DNA from: Sphingomonas sp. HMP6
Lineage (GTDB): Bacteria > Pseudomonadota > Alphaproteobacteria > Sphingomonadales > Sphingomonadaceae
Assembly: GCF_013374095.1 (NCBI RefSeq)
Contig: NZ_AP022672.1
Coordinates: 798,501-862,500 of the forward strand
Direction: 5' to 3'
DNA length: 64,000 bases
The position numbers and the translations under genes were made by a program. The notes below the pieces were generated by a model that saw only the letters and a list, made by a program, of their open reading frames with translations, was not told the DNA's origin and searched no databases. Shown in pieces: positions 29,203-38,578 of this stretch. Every line of letters begins with the position of its first letter. The stretch's first letter is position 1.

Positions 29203-29883
29203 TTACTGGCGCTCTGATATGTGCGCCCCGCCCGTGTCGGGCGGTTCGGGTGCAGAGTTCGCAACGCGCAGCTGATGCGTGCCAAAGCGGGGCACCGGTA
29301 TGTGGAGGTGTCGTTCGGTGCCGCCCTTTCCAACGATCCCGACCGAGAAGCCGACGCGGTGCCAGCCGGCACGCTTGAACGCGCGGAGCGACGCGCGGTG
29401 GTTCCACCAGATGAAGGCAATCGCCCGTCGGTACCGCGGCGAGAGCATTGCCGCCGTCGCGTGCGCGATGAGGATTGGGGCATAACCTAGCCCCTGCGCG
29501 GCATCCTGGGTTACGATGTTGAGCAAGGCCACCTCGTCCGTACCAAGCGGCCAGATCGCCGCATTTTCATAGCGCGTGAGATCGACGAAATGCGCGGCGC
29601 TCAGTGGTTCGCCTTGCTTCGACAGCAAATAGCCGGTCGCGCCGATCCGGTCATAGCCGACCGACTTGCGAAATTGTATGTCAGCGGTGGCCGCGATGGT
29701 TTGCAGGCTTGCCTCGTCCAACGGCATAAAATTGAGCGCGGCGGGCAAGGGCGGCAAGGGTTCCGCGCCGCTCGACGCCAGGACCCAATTGAGCCGATAA
29801 TCCCGCACGACATGGCGGACGAGACGCTTCGTGAGGTCGGTCAACGTCGCGATGGGGGATGTCACCGGCCGATCGCCTCGCAT
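29203..29883 (-). CDS. GNAT-like acetyltransferase
   Basis: A 226-residue protein. The middle reads like a GNAT fold: a strand with DEVALLNIVTQDAAQGLGYAP (acetyl-CoA loop GLGYAP), a helix, then AFIWWNHRASLRAFKRAGWHRVGF, the usual asparagine-helix-glycine ending. The loop QGLGYA is a weak match to the Q/R-x-x-G-x-A consensus. No catalytic or substrate residue can be assigned. The start is uncertain; a GTG six codons in has a better ribosome site. It is followed by, but not coupled to, a polysaccharide deacetylase on the same strand, and may modify envelope polysaccharide (inference). Confidence 0.65.
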   Translation of the reverse strand: MRGDRPVTSPIATLTDLTKRLVRHVVRDYRLNWVLASSGAEPLPPLPAALNFMPLDEASLQTIAATADIQFRKSVGYDRIGATGYLLSKQGEPLSAAHFVDLTRYENAAIWPLGTDEVALLNIVTQDAAQGLGYAPILIAHATAAMLSPRYRRAIAFIWWNHRASLRAFKRAGWHRVGFSVGIVGKGGTERHLHIPVPRFGTHQLRVANSAPEPPDTGGAHISERQ

Positions 29884-29914
29884 TTGGAATGGACGCAGCC
29901 AGCATTAGCCGCGC

Positions 29915-30898
29915 TCATCGGGATGGCAACCAGTGGCGTTCGTAGCGCAGTGTTCCGGCCGCCTGTTGCACGATACGGCTGATCGTACGGACTGAATTCG
30001 GAGCCAGGCGGGGCGATCGCGCGCGCAAAGGCGAGGCGATCGAGGGATCAAGGTCGGCGAAGCCGGCGCTGCGCAGATCGGGATTGTCGGCGATCTCGCG
30101 GCACATTGCGATGAAGCGCGCCATGACCGCCCGATTTGGCCGACGTCGATCGCGCGACAGCATTTCGAAACTGTGTGTGACGATGACGAAAGCTGGTTCG
30201 CCCATCCGCCCAGCGTGGCGCAATGCGTCGGTCATCTCCCAGCGCGACAGCGCGCAGACCTGCGCGGGACGAACCATGCCAGCGCGATCGAAAATCCCCG
30301 ACACGGGCATTTCGATGACGCCGTGCCGTCGCACAGGAGCATGGTCGTCCTGGGTCAGGGCGATCCGGCAAGGGGCGCCCAGATAGGCAGCGTTGAAGCT
30401 GCTGTCCCACGAAATGCCCAGATGGGAAAGCGCGATGAGGGTCCGGTCGTCGGCACCGTAATTGCCCGCGCGAAAGGCGATCGGGCGGGGGACATGGGCG
30501 TCCTCGAGCAGATCGCGCGCGCATTTCAGCAGCGCGATCTGGTCCGCCAGCTCGAAGTCGCCGATGTTCTGACCGCGTCGGTCGCCGACCGGGGATGCCT
30601 TGGCCCAAGCGAGCCACTCGGTATGGGCATGAAGCTGCACTTCATGGCGACGCTTGAGGATCGGCCCGACGATGTCCGCCACGATCGCCTTGCCATAGAC
30701 GAGCGCGGGCAGCGGATCGACGAAGAACACGCCTTTCAGGCCATGCTCCTCCAGCCGGTCCATCTGCCAGCCGATGCCGTACGTGCCCGCGCTGACGATC
30801 CCACTAATAGAATTTTCGACATTGCACCCGGCCACGACGCCACGCTGGTGCAGCCCGGCGGATAGCTCGGTATCGACGGTGACGAGAACGTCAGTCAT
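29915..30898 (-). CDS. polysaccharide deacetylase-like protein
   Basis: A 327-residue NodB-fold protein. The first motif reads VTVDTELSAG at the N-terminus (TFDD position), the metal-binding His pair appears as QLHAHTEW near residue 97, the Arg motif as AFRAGNYGADD near 147, and a late His in VTHSFEML near 230. This degenerate set fits the WalW-like or peptidoglycan/glycan deacetylase relatives that retain metal ligands. No signal peptide, so likely cytoplasmic. I chose the ATG giving the motif-proximal start; the frame runs open upstream. Next to a GNAT-like gene on the same strand. Confidence 0.8.
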   Translation of the reverse strand: MTDVLVTVDTELSAGLHQRGVVAGCNVENSISGIVSAGTYGIGWQMDRLEEHGLKGVFFVDPLPALVYGKAIVADIVGPILKRRHEVQLHAHTEWLAWAKASPVGDRRGQNIGDFELADQIALLKCARDLLEDAHVPRPIAFRAGNYGADDRTLIALSHLGISWDSSFNAAYLGAPCRIALTQDDHAPVRRHGVIEMPVSGIFDRAGMVRPAQVCALSRWEMTDALRHAGRMGEPAFVIVTHSFEMLSRDRRRPNRAVMARFIAMCREIADNPDLRSAGFADLDPSIASPLRARSPRLAPNSVRTISRIVQQAAGTLRYERHWLPSR

Positions 30899-31024
30899 GA
30901 GAGCGGTGGCCTGCCATAGGAGCATCGCACATCGCACGCGCAGGTTAAAATCGACGTAACGGCAGCATTCCGAAACGCGCAGCGCGCGTTTGACCTGGCC
31001 GATCAGCGCGGTATCGATGGCGGC

Positions 31025-32845
31025 ATGGACAGCTTCTCCCCAAATCGCCGCACCGCGCTTGCCGGGCTCGCCGCCAGCGCGGCGCTCGCCACCGCCCCGG
31101 AGCGTGCTTTTGCCGCACCGCAGACCGCCGCAGCACTGCTGGATCGCCTCGCATGGCAATTGCTGACGCTCCAACCGGCCGAGGCGACTCGGCTTGGGGT
31201 CGATACCGGGCGTTACGCGGGTCTGCGCGCGCGGCTGGATGATCGCTCGGCGGCGGGCGTGGCGAAGACGCGGGTTTTTCTGAGCGATGCCCTGGTCGCA
31301 CTGGGGCGCGTGTCGCGCGGCGGGCTGGATGCCGCCACGCTAACCAGCCTCGCCGTTACCGAAAGCGCGTTCCGCACCGCGCTTGACGGCATGAAGCTGC
31401 CCTACGGCGTCGCGACGATCGGGAATTGGCGTAACACGCCCTATACGGTGGTGCAGAATGTCGGCGCGTGGCTTGACGTCCCGCAATTGCTCGACGGGGA
31501 TCAGCCGTTGGGCAACGCCGCCGATGCCGAGGCGTATCTCGCGCGCTTGTCGGCGATGGCGGTGCAACTCGATGGCGAGACGGGGCGCGGGCGGATCGCG
31601 CGCGGGCAGGGGCTGGTGCCGCCGTCGTTCCTGCTCGACAAGACGATTGCGGGCGTCACGCGCACGATCAGCGAAGCGGCGCGCACCGATGGCCCGCTCA
31701 TCGCCCCGCTGGCGCGCAAAGCGCAAGCGATCGCAGGGCCGTGGGTTGATCGCGCGATCAAGATCGTGCGCGGGTCGGTGATCCCGGCGTTGGAGCGGCA
31801 AGTGGCCGAGCTACGCGCGCAACGTGAGGTGGCGACGGATGCGGCTGGCCTGCGTGCGCGGCCGCATGGGGCAGAATGGTACGCCTGGGGCCTGCGCGCC
31901 AGCACCACCACGCGGCGCACGCCGGCGGAGATCCACGCGCTCGGCATCGCGCAACTGGTCGACCTCCACGCGCGGATGGACGTGATTCTCAAGGGCTTCG
32001 GGCTGACGCAAGGTTCGATCGCCGAGCGCGCGACGGCCTTGCAGCGTCGTCCCGAGATGGTCTTCGCGAACAACGATGACGGACGGCGTCAGATCGTCGC
32101 GTACATGCAAGGCAAGATCGATGCGATTCGCCCGCGTCTGGCCGATGCGTTTCGCCGCACCACCGCCGGAAAGCTCGAAATTCGCCGGATGCCGCTGGCG
32201 CAGGAGCCGGGTGCTCCGGCGGCCTATGGCGGTCCGGGCTCGCTCGACGGGTCGATCCCGGGGCGGGTCTGGGTCAATCTCGGCGATCCGTCGATCCACA
32301 ATAAGGTGACGATCCCCGACCTGGTGTTTCATGAGGGGATACCGGGCCATGTCTGGCAAGGTGAATATGCGCAGCAATTGCCGCTGATTAGATCGATCCT
32401 TGCCTTCAATGCCTATTCGGAAGGGTGGGCGCTCTATGCCGAGCAACTTGCCGACGAACTCGGCCTGTATGACGGTGATCCGGCGGGGCGGCTGGGGTAT
32501 CTGATGGGACTGTCGTGGCGCGCGGTGCGGCTGGTGGTCGATACCGGGATTCATGCGATGGGCTGGACGCGCGAGCGCGCGCTGGCCGAATTCATCGCCG
32601 CGACCGGTCTGCCGCTGTCCAATGCGGCGAGCGAGATCGATCGCTATTGCGCCTGGCCGGGGCAGGCGTGCGGCTATAAATTGGGCCAGACCGAAATCGT
32701 CGCACAGCGTGATCGCGCCAAGGCAGCGCTCGGTGCGCGTTTCGATCTGCGCGACTTCAACCAAGCGGTGGTCGACGGCGGCAACGTCCCGCTCGACGTG
32801 CTTGGGGAGAATGTCACGCGCTACATCAGGGGCGCACGCGGATAG
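31025..32845 (+). CDS. DUF885 family exported hydrolase
   Basis: A 606-residue protein with a twin-arginine-like signal (NRRTALAGLAASAALATAP, cleavage near AFAA). The DUF885 signature HEGIPGHVWQGEY lies near residue 438 and resembles a gluzincin HExxGH zinc site; YSEGWALYAEQLADELGLY follows at about 465 and supplies a further Glu. DUF885 proteins are believed to be metallo-carboxypeptidase relatives. Divergent from the deacetylase gene with a 126-base gap. The substrate is unknown. Confidence 0.88.
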   Translation: MDSFSPNRRTALAGLAASAALATAPERAFAAPQTAAALLDRLAWQLLTLQPAEATRLGVDTGRYAGLRARLDDRSAAGVAKTRVFLSDALVALGRVSRGGLDAATLTSLAVTESAFRTALDGMKLPYGVATIGNWRNTPYTVVQNVGAWLDVPQLLDGDQPLGNAADAEAYLARLSAMAVQLDGETGRGRIARGQGLVPPSFLLDKTIAGVTRTISEAARTDGPLIAPLARKAQAIAGPWVDRAIKIVRGSVIPALERQVAELRAQREVATDAAGLRARPHGAEWYAWGLRASTTTRRTPAEIHALGIAQLVDLHARMDVILKGFGLTQGSIAERATALQRRPEMVFANNDDGRRQIVAYMQGKIDAIRPRLADAFRRTTAGKLEIRRMPLAQEPGAPAAYGGPGSLDGSIPGRVWVNLGDPSIHNKVTIPDLVFHEGIPGHVWQGEYAQQLPLIRSILAFNAYSEGWALYAEQLADELGLYDGDPAGRLGYLMGLSWRAVRLVVDTGIHAMGWTRERALAEFIAATGLPLSNAASEIDRYCAWPGQACGYKLGQTEIVAQRDRAKAALGARFDLRDFNQAVVDGGNVPLDVLGENVTRYIRGARG

Positions 32846-32858
32846 ATGCCGCGCCCTT

Positions 32859-33425
32859 TCAGTCGCGCGACAGCTGGTCGATCTCAGCGAGGATGATCGC
32901 GCGCGACTGATCCGCCGAGAGTTTCTGGTCGCCGCGCAAGCGTTGCCACACGTCGAAGCTGAGCAGTAGGTCGATCGTCTCGACCTGGCGGGTCTGCGAC
33001 AGCTTCTCCTGCGGCAGGATCGACACGAGGCGCGCCCGCATCAGCGCGAGCATGCGATCGTGTTCTTCCTGAATTGCGCGCGACGAATGGCGATGGGCGT
33101 CGGCAGCCCGTTTAAACGGTAGCAGCGCTTCGTAGGTCGTGATCCGGCGCTCGGCGATTTCGCGCAACTGCCCGCGCCAATCCATGGCGGAAAAGGGTCG
33201 CAGGCCGTGCACGTAGTGGTGCGTCAATTCGGTCGTCATAGCCGTATAGAGCGTCTCCATATCGGCAAAATGCCGGAACACGGTCCGCAGGCCGACCGCC
33301 GCACGGCCTGCCACCAGCTCTGCGCTGGGCGTGATATGGCCTTCCTCGACCAAAGCGAGCATCGCCGCCACGATCCGGTCGCGGCTGGTCTGGGCGCGTT
33401 TGCGGCGCCCGTCGGTTTCATTCAT
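32859..33425 (-). CDS. TetR/AcrR-family transcriptional regulator
   Basis: A 188-residue regulator. The N-terminal HTH (TSRDRIVAAMLALVEEGHITPSAELVAGRAAVGLRTVFRHF condensed: helix 1, turn, recognition helix GLRTVFRHFADMETLY at about 45-60) is standard, followed by an all-helical ligand domain. The ATG is preceded by AGGGA; an upstream TTG is less likely. It is last in a minus-strand operon with a DUF4345 membrane protein and a sulfatase, eight bases after the sulfatase stop. Three related palindromes (GGCAY-N5-RTGCC) in nearby gaps are its candidate operators. Confidence 0.9.
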   Translation of the reverse strand: MNETDGRRKRAQTSRDRIVAAMLALVEEGHITPSAELVAGRAAVGLRTVFRHFADMETLYTAMTTELTHHYVHGLRPFSAMDWRGQLREIAERRITTYEALLPFKRAADAHRHSSRAIQEEHDRMLALMRARLVSILPQEKLSQTRQVETIDLLLSFDVWQRLRGDQKLSADQSRAIILAEIDQLSRD

Positions 33426-33433
33426 CGATATCC

Positions 33434-35125
33434 CTAATTCGACCAATAGATATACGTCTCGCCAGCCTTCGGTTTGGTGCCGAGCGGACGATCGATAGCA
33501 ATCGGCGAACGAATGAGCGAGGGCCAGGCCGGTTTGACGCTGTCGCGGTCGTGCGCGGCGAGCAGCTGCGTCAGGCGGGCAACGACATCGGGATGCGCCG
33601 CTGCGACATCGCGCCGTTCGGTCGGGTCGGCTTTCAGGTCGTAGAGGAGCTTGACGTGCGGCATGTCGAGCGCTTGCAGCTTCCAGTCGCCATCGCGCAC
33701 GACCTTGTAGCGACCGCTGCGCCAGAACAACGTGTTGTGCGGCGTGCCCACAGCCTTGCCCTGCACGAACGGGAGCAGATTGACGCCGTCGATCGGCCGG
33801 TCATGCGGCAGCGTGGCACCCGCGCTGCCGCCAGCGGTGGCGAAAATGTCGAAATGGCTGACCGGCCCCTGAATCGCCGTGCCCGCCTTGATCTGCGCGG
33901 GCCAGCGCATGAAGAACGGCACCTTGACGCCACCTTCGAAGAACGTCGCCTTCCACCCGCGGTACGGTTTGTTGATGTCGGGCAGGCCGACGTAATGCGC
34001 GCCGCCATTGTCGCTGGTGAAAATGACCAGCGTGTTCTTGTCCAACCCTTGTGCCTTGAGCGTCGCCATCACGCGTCCGACCCCGCGGTCGAGCGCGCGG
34101 ATCATTGCGCCATAGACCCGCGTGCGGTGGTCGGTGATCTGCGGCAAGGCGTCATAATCGGCCTTGGCCGCCTGTAGCGGCGTGTGCGGCGCGTTATAAG
34201 CGAGATACAGGAAGAACGGGCGGTTGCGGTTGGCGACGATCGTGGCCTGCGCCTGCGTCGTTAGATAATCGGTCATGTAGCGATCGGGCCGGAACGGCTT
34301 GCTGCCGTTGTATTGCACGCTGAACGGCAGATTGGCCCACAGAAATTTGTCGATCGGGTCGAAATCCTGCACCGAATTGACGACGTCCGGACTGTCGTCG
34401 AGCAGATATTTCTGCCCGCCGATCATGAAGCCCAGGCTTTCGTCGAAGCCGTGCTGTTCGGGCCGCATCCCCTTGGTGTCGCCAAGGTGCCACTTGCCGA
34501 GGTGCATCGTGTGATACCCTCGACCGCGGAGCATGTCGGCGATGGTGATCTCGCTCGCGGGCATCCCCTTGTCGTGCACTGGCGGGAGGCGGGCGGCATC
34601 CTCGTCAAAGATCGTCTTATGCTCCCACGTCGTCGGAAAGCTGGCGATCGTGCGCGAAAACGCCGCGTCGGTGCGGATGATGCTCGAGGGGAACCAGGCA
34701 GGGGGATGAACGTCGGCGGGGGTGAATTCATAGCCGAAGCGCGTTGCATAGCGCCCGGTCATCAACGCCGCGCGGCTCGGCGCGCAGGTCGCATTGCCGG
34801 CATAGCCATTGGCGAAGGACGCACCCTGATGCCCCAGCGCATCGATATTCGGCGTCTTGACCAGCCCCCCCGCGACGCCGCCGCCGTTGAAGCTGATGTC
34901 GTTATAGCCAAGGTCGTCGGCGACGATCAGCACGATGTTGGGCGGGCGCTGATCGGCGGGCAGGGCGGCTGCGGCAGGACCCTGCTGCCACGTGACGGGA
35001 TGGTTGTCCTCGACATGCGGGGCGATCCAGCCCGGCAGATGCAGGAAAATATAGCCCTTCGCGGCATAGCCCGCGACCGCCAGTGCTGCGACCGAGGCGA
35101 GCGTCACCTTGACCCAGCGCTTCAC
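33434..35125 (-). CDS. type I sulfatase (arylsulfatase A-like)
   Basis: A 563-residue sulfatase with an N-terminal membrane anchor or signal (about residues 7-30). The metal-binding DD pair is in VLIVADDLGYND at residues 70-71, and the sulfatase motif CAPSRAALMTGR starts at Cys114, the residue converted to formylglycine. The metal ligand block TSDNGG (FTSDNGGAHY) is present further on. The natural substrate is a sulfate ester, possibly of a polysaccharide, but this cannot be told. The start GTG overlaps the DUF4345 stop. A formylglycine-generating enzyme 4 kb away could mature it. Confidence 0.93.
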   Translation of the reverse strand: MKRWVKVTLASVAALAVAGYAAKGYIFLHLPGWIAPHVEDNHPVTWQQGPAAAALPADQRPPNIVLIVADDLGYNDISFNGGGVAGGLVKTPNIDALGHQGASFANGYAGNATCAPSRAALMTGRYATRFGYEFTPADVHPPAWFPSSIIRTDAAFSRTIASFPTTWEHKTIFDEDAARLPPVHDKGMPASEITIADMLRGRGYHTMHLGKWHLGDTKGMRPEQHGFDESLGFMIGGQKYLLDDSPDVVNSVQDFDPIDKFLWANLPFSVQYNGSKPFRPDRYMTDYLTTQAQATIVANRNRPFFLYLAYNAPHTPLQAAKADYDALPQITDHRTRVYGAMIRALDRGVGRVMATLKAQGLDKNTLVIFTSDNGGAHYVGLPDINKPYRGWKATFFEGGVKVPFFMRWPAQIKAGTAIQGPVSHFDIFATAGGSAGATLPHDRPIDGVNLLPFVQGKAVGTPHNTLFWRSGRYKVVRDGDWKLQALDMPHVKLLYDLKADPTERRDVAAAHPDVVARLTQLLAAHDRDSVKPAWPSLIRSPIAIDRPLGTKPKAGETYIYWSN

Positions 35126-35520
35126 CGCCCATTCTCCCGCGAGAAGCTGAGCCAGCCGAGCGCGATGACCGCGATCATCACCGCCTCGATCACCATTGGC
35201 GGGAAGGCCTTGCCCGGCGCGCCATCGGCGACCAGGCTGATCGCGCGGCCAGTGATGGCGATGCTTAGCAGGCAAAGCGGAACCAGCAGCGGCGTGCGCC
35301 ACGCCCGCCACGCGGCGACCAGCGCAAAGATCCCGCCGGTCAGGAAGAAGGCGGTGAAATCGGCGCGCATCGTCGCCAGCCCTTGGGTGCCGAACGCGGT
35401 GATGAAGAAGGCGAGGCCCATCTGTGCTGGATCAACCAGAAAGGCGATTCCGAGCACGATATTGAACACTGCCGTCAGCCCGACGAGCCCCCGCACCACG
35501 TTCCGCCCCACGTTCCGCAT
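35122..35520 (-). CDS. DUF4345-like membrane protein
   Basis: A 132-residue protein with four hydrophobic helices. The pattern LTAVFNIVLGIAFLVDP...MRADFTAFFLTGG, with a conserved RADF at the second helix, resembles DUF4345 proteins of unknown function. The stop overlaps the sulfatase start as GTGA, so it is first in that operon. The gap between its start and the divergent metallo-hydrolase contains a GGCAT-N5-ATGCC palindrome, a candidate TetR operator. Confidence 0.65.
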   Translation of the reverse strand: MRNVGRNVVRGLVGLTAVFNIVLGIAFLVDPAQMGLAFFITAFGTQGLATMRADFTAFFLTGGIFALVAAWRAWRTPLLVPLCLLSIAITGRAISLVADGAPGKAFPPMVIEAVMIAVIALGWLSFSRENGR

Positions 35521-35581
35521 TGCGCATCCCCTCCGCTATTTTGCCGCAGACTAGCACCGTTCGGACAGAGCGCAATCTTTC

Positions 35582-35596
35582 GGCATTGATTATGCC
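35582..35596. promoter_or_regulatory. GGCAT-N5-ATGCC palindrome, site 1 of a possible regulon
   Basis: A 5-5-5 perfect palindrome in the divergent gap between the DUF4345/sulfatase/TetR operon and the metallo-beta-lactamase gene, so it could control both. Shares the GGCAY-N5-RTGCC layout with two other sites in this region. Confidence 0.45.
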
Positions 35597-35636
35597 ACAT
35601 TAAACGGGCAGTCTGTTTTCACGAGGGGGAGAAACG

Positions 35637-36722
35637 ATGCGTACTGCCGGAATCCTCACGACCGCGGCCGTGGCCGCCTTGGTCGTCGGCGCGGCGCTGT
35701 TCTGGGGGGAAATCGGCGCCGCGCTGCTCGGTGCCGTGTTTCACGAGCGCGCTGGCGTGGATACGACTGCGGATCTGCCCGATGGATTGCACGTCGCTCT
35801 TTGCGGAACGGGCGCGCCCTTGCCCGATCCGGGGCGCGCGGGGGCGTGCACCGTGGTGATTGCGGGCAAGCATATCTTCGTCGTCGATTCGGGCGAGGGC
35901 GCGGCAAAGCACATCGCGCTGATGGGCATCCCCAACGGGCGGATCGAAGGTGTCTTCCTGACGCACTTTCATTCGGATCACATCGATGGCCTCGGCCCGA
36001 TGATGCTGCTGCGCTGGACGGGGGCGGGGGCGACCAAGCCGCTGCCGATCTACGGCGGGGTGGGGGTCGAGCGGATCGTCGCCGGGTTTGACGCGGCTTA
36101 TGCTACCGACAACGGTTATCGTACCGAGCATCACGGCACAAAAATCGCGCCACCATCTGGCGCAGGCGGCAAGGCCGTCAGCTTCACGCCGCCGGTGCGC
36201 GGATCACTCGGTGCGGTGGAAGTGTATCGCGGCGGCGGTCTGCGCGTCACCGCCTTCAGCGTCGAACATGGCCCGGTCGAACCAGCGGTCGGCTATCGCT
36301 TTGATTACAAGGGCCGATCGGCGGTGATCAGCGGCGATACCGCGGCCAGCGCGGCGCTGGTCGCCAACGCGAAGGGCGCCGATCTGCTGGTCCACGAAGG
36401 GCTGCAACCTGCGCTCGTCAAGCGCATGACCGCCGCGCTGGTCGCGCGCCACCAGCCGGGCACGGCGCAGATCACGCGCGATATCCTGACCTATCACACA
36501 TCGCCCGAGGTCGCCGCGCAGGAGGCGCAGGCGGCGGGGGTAAAGCATTTGCTCTTCACCCACATCCTGCCGCCGGTGCCCTCGCGCATCGCGTACCCCG
36601 CTTTCCTGGGCAGCGCGCGGAAGTTCTACGACGGGCCGATCACGGTGGGCGAGGACGGGATGCTTTTCAGTCTGCCGGCTGGAAGCCGCACGATCGACTT
36701 TGCGCGCCTGCCGGTGAATTGA
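35637..36722 (+). CDS. metallo-beta-lactamase-fold hydrolase with signal anchor
   Basis: A 361-residue protein with an N-terminal hydrophobic segment (about residues 7-30). The core carries the zinc motif FLTHFHSDHIDG near residue 108, the RNase Z-like opening LCGTGAPLPDPGRAG near 55-70, the SVEHGP His near 210, GDT near 235 and the late FTHILPP His. The sequence is close to exported arylsulfatase/RNase Z-type hydrolases, but the substrate is unknown. It is divergent from the DUF4345/sulfatase operon and shares its gap with a palindrome. Confidence 0.9.
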   Translation: MRTAGILTTAAVAALVVGAALFWGEIGAALLGAVFHERAGVDTTADLPDGLHVALCGTGAPLPDPGRAGACTVVIAGKHIFVVDSGEGAAKHIALMGIPNGRIEGVFLTHFHSDHIDGLGPMMLLRWTGAGATKPLPIYGGVGVERIVAGFDAAYATDNGYRTEHHGTKIAPPSGAGGKAVSFTPPVRGSLGAVEVYRGGGLRVTAFSVEHGPVEPAVGYRFDYKGRSAVISGDTAASAALVANAKGADLLVHEGLQPALVKRMTAALVARHQPGTAQITRDILTYHTSPEVAAQEAQAAGVKHLLFTHILPPVPSRIAYPAFLGSARKFYDGPITVGEDGMLFSLPAGSRTIDFARLPVN

Positions 36723-36729
36723 CCCTGCG

Positions 36730-36746
36730 TGGCACGCGGCGTGCCA
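36730..36746. promoter_or_regulatory. TGGCAC-N5-GTGCCA palindrome, site 2 of a possible regulon
   Basis: A perfect 6-5-6 palindrome eight bases after the metallo-hydrolase stop and about 80 bases before the next gene. It is followed by AAAAC, not T residues, so an operator is more likely than a terminator on this strand. The flank GTGCCAAAAC is identical to that of site 3. Confidence 0.5.
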
Positions 36747-36822
36747 AAACACTTGCGCAGCGCCGCCGGGTTCGCTTTTAGAGGCGCGACACGGTGCCGC
36801 GTTGCGCAAGGGCCCGGTGGGG

Positions 36823-37209
36823 ATGGGCCGTCGAATGTTCCGTTTGGATTATGATGCTGGGACCAACATCCTGACGATTCAGGTAAAGGGGTTCTGGACG
36901 CGGGACATGGTACCCGCATTCAGCGGCGCGCTGATGCAGCAGGCGCGCGCTTTGCAGGACGCAGGGCGGGCCTTTGACGTGCTCGTCGAATCGCTCGAGT
37001 TTCCGGTCCAGTCGAACGAAGTTGCCGATCTGATGACGAACGTGATGGCGGCGGGCTTCGCCTTCACCGCAGGGCGTTCGGCGGTCGTCGTCGGCAGTCA
37101 GCTCAATAAATTGCAAGCCGAACGCACGCTGGTCCACCCGCGGCTTCGTGTGTTCCGCGCGGTCGACCAGGCGAAGGCTTGGCTCGCCGCCCCCGCACCG
37201 CAACCCTGA
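36823..37209 (+). CDS. STAS/SpoIIAA-like hypothetical protein
   Basis: A 128-residue protein without a signal peptide. The alternating strand/helix pattern (LDYDAGTNILTIQVKGFW; then FDVLVESLEFPVQ; then AFTAGRSAVVVGSQ; ending VHPRLRVFRAVDQAKAWLA) matches the SpoIIAA-like or STAS-type fold, though I cannot pin the family. Two in-frame ATGs, at 36823 and 36835, are equally plausible starts. A palindrome lies about 80 bases upstream. Confidence 0.6.
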   Translation: MGRRMFRLDYDAGTNILTIQVKGFWTRDMVPAFSGALMQQARALQDAGRAFDVLVESLEFPVQSNEVADLMTNVMAAGFAFTAGRSAVVVGSQLNKLQAERTLVHPRLRVFRAVDQAKAWLAAPAPQP

Positions 37210-37220
37210 CTGCGCGCGGC

Positions 37221-37637
37221 TCAGCCGGTCGAGAGCGGTTTGGTGCGGATGTTCAACTGCCCTTCGAGACCCGCCACGCGGTGCTTCTCGATCGCCTGAT
37301 ATTCGGGCGACTGCACCATCGTCATCATCGCGGCACGGCTGGGATATTGCGCAAGGGCGACCATGTCCCACGGTTCGTCCATCTGCCCGAGCATCAACTC
37401 GGTGACGGCGCCGGCGAACACCGATTTGCCCCCGACCGATGCGAGGCACGCCTGTACTGCCGCACCATAGCGGGCATAGGCTTCGCGACCGGTCAGATCG
37501 CTGTCGCTGCCATCGGCATATTCGGCGTGCGGCTTGAAGCGCAGGAGATTGACCATGACGAACGGTCCGTCCTCTTCACCGGTGAAGAAGGCGGCAATCT
37601 GTTCGGGGCCCGGGAAAACCGCGTTGGTGACGTTCAT
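37221..37637 (-). CDS. DUF1330-like protein
   Basis: A 138-residue ferredoxin-like-fold protein. The block [20 protein letters not shown], followed by [10 protein letters not shown], then [21 protein letters not shown] and [16 protein letters not shown], is characteristic of DUF1330/NIPSNAP-type small dimeric proteins. Its start overlaps the dehalogenase stop as ATGA. Some members support metabolic pathways as small monooxygenase-like or chaperone-like proteins; the role here is inferred only from the pairing. Confidence 0.8.
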   Translation of the reverse strand: MNVTNAVFPGPEQIAAFFTGEEDGPFVMVNLLRFKPHAEYADGSDSDLTGREAYARYGAAVQACLASVGGKSVFAGAVTELMLGQMDEPWDMVALAQYPSRAAMMTMVQSPEYQAIEKHRVAGLEGQLNIRTKPLSTG

Positions 37638-38551
37638 GCGGGATGGCCTTGGCTGGAGCGGATGAACGTATCGATCAGCGCGCAGATCTGGACTGGCGCG
37701 TCTTCTTGCAGGAAATGCCCGCCGCCCGCGATGATCGTGTGCGGCTCGCCTTTGGCACCGGGAATGCGCTCGATGAACACCTTTTCGCCGCCCTTGGTGA
37801 CCGCATCCTGGTCGCTGAACGCGGTCAGCACCGGCTTGTGGAATTGCTCGAGCACCTTCCACGCCGCCTGGTTTTCCGCGACCGAGGGATGCTCGGGCGT
37901 GATCGGCACCAGCTTGGGGAATTCGCGCGCGCCTTCCTTGTACGTCTCATCGGGGAAAGGCGCGTCATAAGCGGCGATCTCCTCGGGCGACAGGTCGCGC
38001 CCGGTGCCGCCATTGACGATGAAGCCGACCGGGAATTGCGGCACGTTCTGGCTGAACGCTAGCCACGCGTCGAACCCCTCCGAGGAGCCGCTGCCCGTCG
38101 GCAGCCCGGTATTCGCCACCACCAGCCGCGCGAAACGCTCCGGGAACGCCGCAGCCAGCCGCAGCCCGATCAACCCACCCCAATCCTGGCAGAAGAGGGT
38201 GATCTCGCTCAGGTCGAGCGCGGTCAGCCACGCGCTCATCCAGGCGACGTGGCGCTCATAGGTATAATCGCTGCGCGCGGCGGGCTTGTCCGATTTGCCG
38301 AAGCCGACCAGATCGGGCGCGATCACCCGGTGCCCGCGCGCGACCAGATCGGGCACGAACTTGCGGTACAGGTACGACCAACTCGGTTCGCCGTGCAGCA
38401 GCAGGATCGGCGCGGCATCGCGTGGACCCTCATCGACATAATGAATCCGCAGATCGGTACCGTCCGCGTCGGTGACCGTCAGATACTGCGGAGCGAACGG
38501 GTAATCGGGGAGATTGTCAAAGCGATCCTCCGGTGTTCTCAAAACCTCCAT
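37634..38551 (-). CDS. haloalkane dehalogenase-like alpha/beta hydrolase
   Basis: A 305-residue enzyme of the haloalkane dehalogenase subfamily I type. The oxyanion motif [13 protein letters not shown] lies near residue 52, the nucleophile is Asp123 in FCQDWGG, and the catalytic His lies in [11 protein letters not shown] near residue 283. Trp next to the nucleophile (DWGG) is one of the halide-stabilising positions. Enzymes of this group hydrolyse C-halogen bonds, but members with other substrates exist. A TTGGCAC-N5-GTGCCAA palindrome sits next to its promoter region, so it is probably inducible. First in an operon with the DUF1330 gene. Confidence 0.88.
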   Translation of the reverse strand: MEVLRTPEDRFDNLPDYPFAPQYLTVTDADGTDLRIHYVDEGPRDAAPILLLHGEPSWSYLYRKFVPDLVARGHRVIAPDLVGFGKSDKPAARSDYTYERHVAWMSAWLTALDLSEITLFCQDWGGLIGLRLAAAFPERFARLVVANTGLPTGSGSSEGFDAWLAFSQNVPQFPVGFIVNGGTGRDLSPEEIAAYDAPFPDETYKEGAREFPKLVPITPEHPSVAENQAAWKVLEQFHKPVLTAFSDQDAVTKGGEKVFIERIPGAKGEPHTIIAGGGHFLQEDAPVQICALIDTFIRSSQGHPA

Positions 38552-38578
38552 CGCACGCTCTCCCTCACCACCGTTATA

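Noticed and set aside
33426..33446. Longer TTG start for the TetR gene
   Set aside because: It would overlap the sulfatase stop and lacks a ribosome site, while the ATG has AGGGA at good spacing.
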